From: Pectobacterium actinidiae
GTDB taxonomy: Bacteria; Pseudomonadota; Gammaproteobacteria; Enterobacterales; Enterobacteriaceae
Assembly (NCBI RefSeq): GCF_000803315.1
Contig: NZ_JRMH01000001.1
Coordinates: 310,001 to 374,000 of the forward strand
Length of the DNA stretch: 64,000 nt
Reading direction: 5' to 3'
The position numbers and the translations under genes are program-made. The notes under the pieces are model-generated. The model was not told the origin of the DNA and made no database searches. It was given only the letters and a program-made list of their open reading frames with translations. Positions 54,634 through 62,474 of this stretch are shown here, in pieces (the first letter of the stretch is position 1; every line of letters begins with the position of its first letter).

Positions 54634-57267
54634 TCAGGAGGCTATATGAGATACGGCCTCACGAATTATTGACCAGTCTTTATTTTCAACCCAGACAAAG
54701 AGGCATCGACCCTCACTGCGTCTGGCCCACAGTTCTCCGATTCGTTTCTTTTCTCGGCTATCTCGGGTATCACTGATATGCGATCCTTTATACTCAACAG
54801 CAACGAGTGGGCCATTGCTCATTTGTATCAAAAAGTCAGGATAGAATCGGTCTGAGGCCGTTTGCAACCAGAAAGAGGTTGGTTTTTTCTCCACATTACG
54901 TAACCACCAATCGACACCCTCGAGCCTGTTGGCAATAAATTCGGCACATTCAAATTCTTCTCCAACATCTTTCAGATTACCGATAACGGGATAGAAATGA
55001 CGTTTGAGATGAATAAACCCTGCATAACGAAAATCGTAAGCATATCGCCCAGGCTCCAACGACACGGCATGTTCGTCTAGCACTGCGAATTGTGATTCGT
55101 CATCAAACAAGTCGTTGAAGATGCGTTGCTTGGCGAGCACTAGCCCTGCTGCCATTTTTCGTTCCAACGCACCGCGCAAACGAAACTTTCGGTAGGCCAA
55201 TTCGTCCAGAGAGAACTCTCTTTTTTCCAACAAATAATCAACCACTACATTGATCCATGCGACCTTTTTGTCCCGTTCGGAATAAGGGAAAGGTAGATTG
55301 CGGTCCAGCCAATAGATCAGATCAGTAGCTTCCCAGCCATGTTCTTTACCGAATAATGCCAGTTGATTATCTAATCGTTCATAAACACTACATTCGATTT
55401 TCTCTAATTGAGAAATATTTAATGCAGCGCGATACATGGTTTCTACATCATGGGTAAATTCGCTATCAGAAAGCACTGGGTCAAAATCCTCTATTTCCCA
55501 GTCAGCATCTAAAAGTGGAGTTTCATCAAACACATCAAAGAACCCAGATTGCCGGTATGTGAGTAAAGGTATATGCGCAGTATGTCCCCGATCTGCGGGT
55601 GTTATTTCCTTTTGTAGTGACGCATTTTGTCTGGATGACGCCATTTCAAGCCGGTTGAGAACGTCTTTAGCAATTTCTGGATGCTTGAATGTGTCGGCCA
55701 ATTGTTGGATCTGTTTATTATTAGCGCCACCTTTTAATGTCAGAGTACCGCTCTCTGGTGAGATCTCTAGCTTGTCACGAAGTGATTTCGGTAATGTTTC
55801 CAAAGCGCTTTCATCTGGAAGGACGAGACTATTATCGGATTCGGGTAAAGGAATAACCAAATCGCCTTGGGGCGCGAAGAGATCTCCTGTTGATGGCGGT
55901 TCTCCATGGGTTTGAATCAAACTTTGTGTTTCGAGCCGTTCAAAACCACTTTGAACTAATCCATCACGCAATCCCTGAACTGTTGCCGCAAATTCTGATG
56001 ATACGACGTAGGCATAACAACGATTAAGTGCCTCATGTAATTTTCTTTTAACATGCGGCATACGTAATATTCGGCCGAGGATTTGTTCTACCGCCGTAGC
56101 GGAAGTAGTATTGCGGAAAGAGAATAGCACATACGCAAAAGGGCAATCCCATCCTTCACGTAGTTTATCGACAGTAATGATGAACTGAGGATAGTCAGGA
56201 TCCCCCGGTTTTTTACCCGATAATTCATCTTGAGCTCCTGTCGCTACAGCGATGGTATCAGCGGGTATGTTGAAATCATTAATCAGATGTTGTTTAACGC
56301 GCTCCGGCGTAAATGTCTCTTGCTCTTTTGCTTGGCGCTCGGCTTGTATCAACATCACAACAGGTTTGATTACTTCACCGGTTTGCTGGAATTCCTGAGC
56401 AGCCTCTTCTTCCAACTGCCGTAGTCGGCTAATAGCTTCTGCCATAGACCGCTGCCATTCTGGATGAACAGTGAGCTCCAAAGGTAACTTCAGCATATCT
56501 TCCGCTTGCAAGGTTGCAGCGGAGACACTCTTGAGGACATTGGATGGTTGATTCGCACGGTCAGGGGTTGCGGTCAACTCAAGTATGCACGCGGGGTTAA
56601 AGCGGACAAGAGTGTCGACAGCCAAGGGTGTTCCCTGATTATGCGCTTCATCAACAATAACAAAAGGGTGGCGTAGCCGGATGACATCCATGAGTGAATG
56701 TTCCCCCTTTTGTTCTGACGAAGTACCAGAGAAATGCGGCATTAGGCTGCCGTTTTGACGATAGACTCTCAAACCATCGTCAGTATCTCGCTTAAAACTC
56801 TGCATCGTGGCGACGATAATTGTGTTTCCGGTATTTAACGTGGCTGGTTGTATATATAAAGCTTCTTGAATATCCAACACATGTACTGAACCGAACAGAT
56901 CACGCATATCTTGGTATAGTAGTTCCCCGGGCGTTTTCAGTGAGTGGAGTGTTTGTTCACGAATGGGATCTGATGGAACCAGCCATAAGATTAGGGCGTG
57001 CTCTATACCAAGAAAATATTCGTTAACGCGTTTTATCGACTGACCGGCGATACGGGTTTTCCCGCCACCGGTTGGAACCCGTAAACAAATATAAGGTATC
57101 GCTTCTGCGCCAGGTAAGGGGGAATAAGGCAGTGCTCGGCCGAAACCTTTGAGTGTTGATTCGCGAAAAGCCTCTGCTGGATCTTGCAATTCTCTACAGC
57201 GGGAAAGATACGAAGAGAAATCATCAAGAAGTTGTTCCTGATATGATTTCAGACTGTTCAGAGCCAT
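54634..57267 (-). CDS. Second type III-like restriction/helicase subunit (Res)
   Basis: 877 residues. Helicase motifs: RVPTGGGKTRIA (Walker A, about residues 64-74), VIVDEAHNQG (DEAH, about 202), LTATPDRAN (motif III) and AVEQILGRILRMP (motif VI). The end, YPDFLIQ...VAVEYKGSHI (about 835-850), is a PD-ExK nuclease pattern. The sequence is clearly unlike the first Res, so this is a different lineage rather than a duplication. It overlaps the upstream methyltransferase gene by ten bases, so the two are coupled. Probably the cleavage subunit of a second restriction-modification system. Confidence 0.87.
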   Translation of the reverse strand: MALNSLKSYQEQLLDDFSSYLSRCRELQDPAEAFRESTLKGFGRALPYSPLPGAEAIPYICLRVPTGGGKTRIAGQSIKRVNEYFLGIEHALILWLVPSDPIREQTLHSLKTPGELLYQDMRDLFGSVHVLDIQEALYIQPATLNTGNTIIVATMQSFKRDTDDGLRVYRQNGSLMPHFSGTSSEQKGEHSLMDVIRLRHPFVIVDEAHNQGTPLAVDTLVRFNPACILELTATPDRANQPSNVLKSVSAATLQAEDMLKLPLELTVHPEWQRSMAEAISRLRQLEEEAAQEFQQTGEVIKPVVMLIQAERQAKEQETFTPERVKQHLINDFNIPADTIAVATGAQDELSGKKPGDPDYPQFIITVDKLREGWDCPFAYVLFSFRNTTSATAVEQILGRILRMPHVKRKLHEALNRCYAYVVSSEFAATVQGLRDGLVQSGFERLETQSLIQTHGEPPSTGDLFAPQGDLVIPLPESDNSLVLPDESALETLPKSLRDKLEISPESGTLTLKGGANNKQIQQLADTFKHPEIAKDVLNRLEMASSRQNASLQKEITPADRGHTAHIPLLTYRQSGFFDVFDETPLLDADWEIEDFDPVLSDSEFTHDVETMYRAALNISQLEKIECSVYERLDNQLALFGKEHGWEATDLIYWLDRNLPFPYSERDKKVAWINVVVDYLLEKREFSLDELAYRKFRLRGALERKMAAGLVLAKQRIFNDLFDDESQFAVLDEHAVSLEPGRYAYDFRYAGFIHLKRHFYPVIGNLKDVGEEFECAEFIANRLEGVDWWLRNVEKKPTSFWLQTASDRFYPDFLIQMSNGPLVAVEYKGSHISDTRDSREKKRIGELWARRSEGRCLFVWVENKDWSIIREAVSHIAS

Positions 57268-59018
57268 GTTTTCACCGCCAGTTCATAAGGAAGTTGATGG
57301 AAGGTAATGCCTAACTGATTGAGTTTCTTCTTATCAAACCGGGAGCGAGCGGCATATACGACTCGCGTACCGGAAAAATGTGGTGGGGTGATTTCATCAA
57401 GAAACTTCAGGGAACGATGATTAAGAACATTACCGCCAATATCTGAGCGATCTTTCAATATGCCGTTGTACAGAAGAAACACGGCTTTTTCCTGATGTAC
57501 ACCGAGGAATGGTGTGGCTGGCTGTTCCTTGGCTAAAGGTGATACTGTTAAGCCTGAGCCGGTTTCCATAAACCAGATAAATTCACGTAGTTGATTGAAT
57601 GTCACATCATGGCGAATAGGACCATTCGGTAGAAATAAAGGCTCCTTGGAAAGACGAAAATATTGAAAACCGCTGCCTAGTCCAGCTACCGAGTTGCGTT
57701 TCTTTCCAGTTAAGGGTACGTAACCGTCAATAGCTTTACGAATGCGCTCGCGTGTTTTATTTATCGCAACATTATTATCCATTTCTATAAGAATGAAATT
57801 TATTGGTTTTTTGTTTCCTTGGTTTAATTGAAGTACAGCGTGGGCGGTTGTTCCTGAACCAGCGAAACTATCAAGAACTACATCTCCCGGTTGAGAAACC
57901 ATTCCTATTAAATCAGCAACTACGGCTGAATCTTTTGGAAAAGGGAATGCTCCTGGACCGAGTATTTTTTCAACTTCAAGAGTTGCACCTCGACCATCTT
58001 TGTAAAAAACACTAAGCATCGGCTCTTCATCGATTTCGGACAAATAACTTTTACGATTAGGTATTGTTGTATGGTCTTTACCGAAATGAATACGTGGCGG
58101 AGAATCGGCCAATGCAGCTTTGGTTTTATTCTCTTCCCAACGCCAACCAGTTGAAGGTATAGCACAAGGTTGTTGAGTGATTGGATGAATAATAGGATAA
58201 CGAGGTCTATTTTCTCGCCCATCATCAGGGCCGTGAAAGTTATCAGGGAAATATAATCCCCTCTCATCTGACCAGTTATAATGTTTATGAGCCTTACGAG
58301 GATCATCTTTTGATAATGAACGATACCACGACATCATATCATTTCTTATTTTTATATGATCATTTAAGTGTTTTTTTCTTAAATTATTATAATGCTCTAA
58401 TACTTCATCAACCCCCGGCTTTTTTCTACGCCAGCGAGTTTTTTGTTTTTTCAAGAAGTCTTTGTTTTTAGAAAATGCGACTATATATTCGTGAGTTACT
58501 GCAACAAGTTTCGCATCTCCTTTTTTCCCTTTTCCCCAGACTATGGTTGCTATTTCATTAGGTGCACCAAATATTTCTCTCATCAGAGATTGAAGATTTC
58601 CTATTTCATTATCATCAATAGATACAAAAATAACACCATCATCACGAAGAAATTGTTTTAACAATACTAACCTAGGATACATCATGGATAGCCAGCGGTC
58701 ATGACGATCTAAAGTTTCACCTTCTTTACCGACAACCTCCCCTAGCCATTTTCTAATTTCAGGGCTATTGACGTTATCGTTGTATACCCAACCTTCATTT
58801 CCAGTATTATAAGGTGGGTCGATATAAATACATTTAACTTGGCCTGCATAACGTGGTAATAATGCTTTCAGTGCCTGTAAGTTATCACCTTGAACAATAA
58901 TATTCCCACTATCGTCTTGTCCATGAGATAAATCAGCATCATGTTCAAGCAAACGAAAGGGAACATCTTTGTGATGCTTAATAACGGCTTCTTTGCCGAT
59001 CCAATTTAACGTTGGCAT
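57258..59018 (-). CDS. Second DNA methyltransferase, type III Mod-like
   Basis: 586 residues starting at the ATG at 59018. CIYIDPPYNTGNEG (DPPY, about residue 67) precedes VLDSFAGSGTTAHAVLQLN (about residue 395), again the beta-class order. The region between carries the likely target-recognition part (RWRRKKPGVDEVL...). It pairs with the overlapping downstream helicase-nuclease gene. Its upstream region contains the second 17-bp inverted-repeat pair (59088-59261). More AT-rich than the first mod. Confidence 0.88.
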   Translation of the reverse strand: MPTLNWIGKEAVIKHHKDVPFRLLEHDADLSHGQDDSGNIIVQGDNLQALKALLPRYAGQVKCIYIDPPYNTGNEGWVYNDNVNSPEIRKWLGEVVGKEGETLDRHDRWLSMMYPRLVLLKQFLRDDGVIFVSIDDNEIGNLQSLMREIFGAPNEIATIVWGKGKKGDAKLVAVTHEYIVAFSKNKDFLKKQKTRWRRKKPGVDEVLEHYNNLRKKHLNDHIKIRNDMMSWYRSLSKDDPRKAHKHYNWSDERGLYFPDNFHGPDDGRENRPRYPIIHPITQQPCAIPSTGWRWEENKTKAALADSPPRIHFGKDHTTIPNRKSYLSEIDEEPMLSVFYKDGRGATLEVEKILGPGAFPFPKDSAVVADLIGMVSQPGDVVLDSFAGSGTTAHAVLQLNQGNKKPINFILIEMDNNVAINKTRERIRKAIDGYVPLTGKKRNSVAGLGSGFQYFRLSKEPLFLPNGPIRHDVTFNQLREFIWFMETGSGLTVSPLAKEQPATPFLGVHQEKAVFLLYNGILKDRSDIGGNVLNHRSLKFLDEITPPHFSGTRVVYAARSRFDKKKLNQLGITFHQLPYELAVKTWL

Positions 59019-59087
59019 TAGTCAGGATCCTGTCCAGTTTTATTATGCTGAGGGCAGGAGTCAGGTCGTGTAATACCGGTCAGCGGA

Positions 59088-59261
59088 TATTCAATCCGGT
59101 GCGTTTTTTAGGTAAAAAATAATTTTTAAGCCATTGTATTTAAATGACATTTAATCAATGTGGTTGAATACCCTCGAGAAGTGTTAAAATCATACTGTTT
59201 ATCATATAGCTGGCTGAGGGGCTGGCTGGAAGTGGAATGACGTCACGCACCGGATTGAATA
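59088..59261. repeat. 17-bp inverted-repeat pair upstream of mod2
   Basis: TATTCAATCCGGTGCGT at 59088-59104 is the exact reverse complement of 59245-59261, around a 140-bp AT-rich segment. A possible minus-strand -10 (TACAAT, 59138-59133) lies inside. The core AATCCGGTGYGT is shared with the pair at 49320-49461. The near arm is 70 bases upstream of the mod2 start. Confidence 0.7.
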
Positions 59262-59447
59262 GAAAGTTGTTTTTTATCCACATATCCATGAGTAAATATC
59301 TTGATAAGGCTGTGTCCATCAAAAGCGCGGAGTAATGGTGTTAGCTCATAGCCAAGTTATTAAATTTAATAGAGTTTCTGGAGTACTAGTAATGTTCAGT
59401 CGAGAGGCGCTAAACGTAAAATTCAATGCGAATACTCCGAACCCCTC
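59262..59447. other. Non-coding gap between mod2 promoter region and ccdB
   Basis: About 185 bases with no ORF or strong hairpin recognised. Confidence 0.35.
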
Positions 59448-59753
59448 TCAAATCCCCCAAAACATAAGATTGATAGCATCCTTGATCTCATCCGCGTAGT
59501 CGCCAAGATCCGCAATCACTTCACCAATCACCTCAACAGGAACACTCGACAGCTCTGTGGTCATCAGCCGATAATCTTCGCCGTCGATGCCGATCAGAGG
59601 GAACAGCGTTTTATTCACTTTCTCAGACAGGTGATGTGATTCGATAAGCGGAATGACCATACGCCGCTTGGGTGTCTCGACAATATCGCTTTGTACATCG
59701 ACAAACATTTTGTAGTGACTGGCGCGTTTGTATTGATAAACAATGAATTGCAT
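59448..59753 (-). CDS. ccdB: CcdB gyrase-targeting toxin
   Basis: 101 residues from the ATG at 59753 ([24 protein letters not shown]), the standard CcdB start and length; an in-frame TTG at 59762 overlaps ccdA. The C-terminus [12 protein letters not shown] keeps the W-G-I that CcdB uses to poison gyrase. It begins two bases after the ccdA stop. Likely functional. On an island it stabilises the element by killing cells that lose it. Confidence 0.95.
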   Translation of the reverse strand: MQFIVYQYKRASHYKMFVDVQSDIVETPKRRMVIPLIESHHLSEKVNKTLFPLIGIDGEDYRLMTTELSSVPVEVIGEVIADLGDYADEIKDAINLMFWGI

Positions 59754-59755
59754 GA

Positions 59756-59974
59756 TCACCAATTCCTGTTTTCATCTGCAAAGGAGCCATTCTGCGCGAT
59801 AAATCGGGCGACTTCTTCCATCCCTTCGCGGTTTTCCTTCTTCCACTCTTCAGCCTTGATACGGCGGGCTTCTTTGCCAATGGCGTCATTCACCAGCCCG
59901 GAAATATTGACTCCGGCGGCACTCAGAACCTGATAATTGTCTTTGTCCACGGTAACGCTGACGCGGTGTTTCAT
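59756..59974 (-). CDS. ccdA: CcdA antitoxin
   Basis: 72 residues, the normal length. The N-terminal ribbon-helix-helix ([40 protein letters not shown]) binds the operator, and the C-terminal tail ending FADENRNW wraps CcdB. GAGGA precedes the start. The palindrome AAGTATATACTT overlaps its promoter. Confidence 0.95.
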   Translation of the reverse strand: MKHRVSVTVDKDNYQVLSAAGVNISGLVNDAIGKEARRIKAEEWKKENREGMEEVARFIAQNGSFADENRNW

Positions 59975-60002
59975 GATAGTGATCCTCTTTTATGCACACT
60001 CT

Positions 60003-60032
60003 AAGTATATACTTCGCATGGTTGTTCAGCAA
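60003..60032 (-). promoter_or_regulatory. ccdAB promoter and operator
   Basis: A perfect 12-bp palindrome AAGTATATACTT (60003-60014) contains the minus-strand -10 TATACT (60009-60004). TTGCTG (60032-60027) lies 17 bp further upstream as a weak -35. A CcdA-CcdB complex bound to the palindrome would block this promoter. Confidence 0.6.
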
Positions 60033-60776
60033 TTAGCCAAGATTCAAATCCAAACCCCTCAACTCATCAAATGTATAAACCCGAAAAACATTGCGGTGCT
60101 TCGCTTCCAACGGGATACGCTGATGGCTGACGATGGCGTATTTCACGCTATTGAATATCCGTTCAATAGCTCGCTTTATCTGCGGATCGGGCACGATATA
60201 GAAGACGTACATCCAACGTTTTTGAGTACGAGTTATCAAATGTTGGGTGATTATCGCCTGATAACGGGCTTTGGTTTTTAGATGGCGCTCAGTCTCAACG
60301 GCGATGACGGTTCCGTCTGGTAACGTTATCACCCCAGCCGGGCGATGATATACCTCATAGCGGCTGAGGAATGTTGAATCAGCGCCGCTGATCCACCCAT
60401 AAGCGCCTTTCTTCTCAAGAAGGAGCCGCGCTAGCTGACGATCAAGGCGCTGTATCAGTGTCCAGCCAGTGACTTTCGAGGGCTCAAACCGTGCAGGAAA
60501 ACCATCCTCATGGGGTGTGGCAACAACGGCTAATCCGCCATTGGTGATCCCCCACAGAGAGATTTTCACCATTCTGGTGTTTATTTCATGCTTTTGGATC
60601 AATCCCATGTCGATGGCTTTTGCCAGCAGCAGATAAAGCGGCTTGTGATTTTTATAATCAAAAAGCTGCATCAGGGTTTTAAAATCGCTGTAGGTTTCTT
60701 CTTTCAGAAAGGTGAGCAGACATCGCATTTTTTCGTGACTACGCGCCCGGCGTTCACGGTAATCGTAAATAAGCAT
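60033..60776 (-). CDS. MobC-like replication-relaxation mobilisation protein
   Basis: 247 residues from the ATG at 60776, chosen because AAGGAGG lies just upstream; the frame is open to 60863. The protein begins MLIYDYRERRARSHEKMRCLLTFLKEETYSDFKTLMQLF. It has winged-helix-like features and basic segments, and HRPAGVITLPDGTVIAVETERHLKTKARY in the middle. This resembles the MobC/replication-relaxation family that helps relaxases open oriT. No relaxase gene is present, so the island may be a remnant of a mobilisable element or may borrow a relaxase. Identification is by resemblance only. Confidence 0.5.
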   Translation of the reverse strand: MLIYDYRERRARSHEKMRCLLTFLKEETYSDFKTLMQLFDYKNHKPLYLLLAKAIDMGLIQKHEINTRMVKISLWGITNGGLAVVATPHEDGFPARFEPSKVTGWTLIQRLDRQLARLLLEKKGAYGWISGADSTFLSRYEVYHRPAGVITLPDGTVIAVETERHLKTKARYQAIITQHLITRTQKRWMYVFYIVPDPQIKRAIERIFNSVKYAIVSHQRIPLEAKHRNVFRVYTFDELRGLDLNLG

Positions 60777-61242
60777 GCATCCTCCTTCACATTTTATTTG
60801 GCTGGTTCTCTCTTTTGGCTTTATCGCCTCATTGCATGGGCGCATACCTTCGCCCACTGGCATGAGTCGACGTCATGAGGCGATCTCGTGGGGATAAAGA
60901 GGTGGCAGCTTTGCAGCCATGCGCCGGAAAACACATTTTCCGGCACAGAATGGCGTGCGCCAGTTCATGCGGGCTGGACGCCCTTATTGCCTGTCGCATG
61001 GGGATAATGTCGCGGCTGGACGCCACGCCAAAACCCCCAACGTCAACGGCGGCACACCGTCGCGCGCTACGCGCGACTACCCCCTTTGAGACGCCGTTTT
61101 TAGCCCACTTTTTCTTTTGCCCGTTCCGGTCAGCGAAAAAATGGGAAAACGCCTTCAAAGTGGGTAGTCGCGCCTCGCTACCGGCTGGTGGCCGGAGACT
61201 TAGCCGCGACGGTGTGCGGGGCTGAAGCCCCCCAAATAAACC

Positions 61243-61263
61243 GACGCGTGGGCGCGTCTTTTT
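61243..61263 (+). terminator. Intrinsic terminator
   Basis: GACGCG (61243-61248), loop TGGG, CGCGTC (61253-61258), then TTTTT. It implies a rightward transcript from the upstream non-coding region, possibly a small RNA comparable to the P4-type leader of island 1. Confidence 0.65.
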
Positions 61264-61396
61264 GCTCGCTGGGGCGGCAAAATTTATTCGGCTCCCCCCG
61301 GCCTGCTCGGTTTCCCTTGGGGGAAACGCTCACGGGTGGGTTCGGGCGACGCAAATTAGCAATTTCTGTGAAATTGAATTTACTCGCCTCACGCCA

Positions 61397-61431
61397 CGGA
61401 TGAATGCCCGCGAGGCGCAGGCATTCATCCG
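61397..61431. repeat. 12-bp perfect inverted repeat
   Basis: CGGATGAATGCC (61397-61408) pairs with GGCATTCATCCG (61420-61431) around an 11-nt loop. There is no T-run, so it is not an obvious terminator. It is a candidate oriT or protein-binding hairpin near the MobC-like gene. Confidence 0.55.
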
Positions 61432-61625
61432 CCTAACCCCGTCGCGTCCTGCGTCGTGGCTGAATGGCCTGTTGAGCGCGGTCAGCGTTGCGAAAATAAA
61501 ACGTGTTGGCATGTCTTCTCCCCACAGGAATCAGCCAGTAGAGGAGACTATCGGGAAAGGGGGAGGATGACTGCGAACAACTCAATATCTGACGGGAAGA
61601 ATTATGGTTATTCAGCGTCGGAAGC

Positions 61626-61655
61626 AAAAAAGCTCTGACCTAACGGCAGAGCTTT
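61626..61655 (-). terminator. Terminator after the 61681 gene
   Basis: AAAGCTCTG (61629-61637)/CAGAGCTTT (61647-61655) stem with a T-run on the minus strand (61631-61626). It ends transcription of the hypothetical gene at 61681-62022. Confidence 0.7.
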
Positions 61656-61680
61656 AATCAGGCTGGTGATGTTCAGATGG

Positions 61681-62022
61681 CTATCTGGCGGTGAGTGAAT
61701 GTGCGCGTTTGTGCATCGTGGTAAGGGCAGGGATAAGTAGACTGATTGCGGTTAACCCGTGTCCCAACTGGCATAAGCTTTCTGGTGTCGATTCGCACAC
61801 GTCATTATCGGCAAAGGTAATCAGCGCATCGCCAATGAAATTCAGGCAATGGCAAAGCCCGGCCTGTGTTTCGGCGCAATACTCAGTGACCAGAGAGAGT
61901 TCGTCATTGTCCATGTTTGAAAAATCCAGATGAGCCAGCGCGGCACTCATGGCGGAGTAACGGTTCTCATAATCCGGCAGTGATTGATAAGACGCGCCCG
62001 TGTTACTATCGGTGTCAGCCAT
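61681..62022 (-). CDS. Hypothetical island protein
   Basis: 113 residues from the ATG at 62022, with GAGG upstream; an ATG at 62037 is in frame but overlaps that site. Mostly helical and acidic in the first half (DYENRYSAMSAALAHLDFSNMDNDELSLVTEYCAETQAG). A moderately hydrophobic C-terminal part (GHGLTAISLLIPALTTMHKRAHSL) may be a helix pair rather than a true membrane segment. No domain was recognised. It is divergent from the ribbon-helix-helix gene and shares its operator region, so the two are probably co-regulated. Confidence 0.6.
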   Translation of the reverse strand: MADTDSNTGASYQSLPDYENRYSAMSAALAHLDFSNMDNDELSLVTEYCAETQAGLCHCLNFIGDALITFADNDVCESTPESLCQLGHGLTAISLLIPALTTMHKRAHSLTAR

Positions 62023-62110
62023 AGCATTAGTCCTCATAATGTTGTGGTCAGAAGCCCGGTTAGTGTTCCTAGCACTGCCGGGCTTCGCTCTTTACTGTTG
62101 CAAAACACCA

Positions 62111-62162
62111 TGTAATTGCGGTGTAATTACAACTATACCATGCTATGGAATTTGTAATTACA
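62111..62162. promoter_or_regulatory. TGTAATTACA operator array in divergent promoter
   Basis: Two identical perfect palindromes TGTAATTACA at 62122-62131 and 62153-62162, plus a degenerate copy TGTAATTGCG at 62111-62120. The last one ends directly at the start codon of the ribbon-helix-helix gene. This is typical of autoregulation and would also control the divergent 61681-62022 gene. Confidence 0.6.
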
Positions 62163-62333
62163 ATGTCAAGTGAAAAAACAAAAACAGACCAGTATCAAAT
62201 TCGACTGTCCCATGAGTTTCGTGCGCAGTTAGAGGAACAAGCCCATAAGGATGGCGACAAGACATTGGCTACGTGGATCAAGCGTGTTCTGCGTAAGGAA
62301 CTCCAGACGCGCGGTATTGAACCAAAAGGCTGA
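62163..62333 (+). CDS. Ribbon-helix-helix DNA-binding protein
   Basis: 56 residues from the ATG at 62163; an in-frame ATG at 62145 lies within the operator array. TDQYQIRLSHEFRAQLEEQAHKDGDKTLATWIKRVLRKELQTRG fits the Arc/CopG fold: a short beta strand (YQIRL) followed by two helices. Such small proteins in islands act as autorepressors or relaxosome accessories. The palindromes right in front of its start support autoregulation. It does not obviously pair with a toxin. Confidence 0.7.
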   Translation: MSSEKTKTDQYQIRLSHEFRAQLEEQAHKDGDKTLATWIKRVLRKELQTRGIEPKG

Positions 62334-62415
62334 ACGGTGGTTTGAGTCAGTCGATGTAGCAAATACTAACGTGTAAGAAACGTTTGGCGGAATGCCCGAA
62401 TGATTTTACGACAAC

Positions 62416-62458
62416 GCTCCTGACGGGTTTTCTATCACATAGAAAGCCCGTCAGGAGC
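62416..62458. terminator. 20-bp hairpin at the end of integrase 2
   Basis: Arms 62416-62435 and 62439-62458 are complementary over 20 positions with one G-U pair, loop CAC. It lies 16 bases beyond the integrase stop on the minus strand. Probable terminator for the integrase gene, also facing the ribbon-helix-helix gene. Confidence 0.7.
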
Positions 62459-62474
62459 CAACAAGCGCAGCGCG

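Larger units (their letters stand above)
60864..61625. other. Long GC-rich non-coding region with hairpins
   Basis: About 760 bases upstream of the MobC-like gene, without a convincing gene. All frames here look like shadow ORFs. It contains the terminator at 61243-61263 and the 12-bp stem at 61397-61431. Being next to a mobilisation gene, it is the best place for an oriT or origin, but no known nick site was recognised. Confidence 0.45.

Noticed and set aside
55436..55915. 159-codon plus-strand ORF inside the second res gene
   Set aside because: Antisense shadow of a well-supported gene.
60875..61638. Several 60-116 codon ORFs on both strands
   Set aside because: They overlap each other in GC-rich DNA with hairpins, lack ribosome-binding sites and show no recognisable domains.
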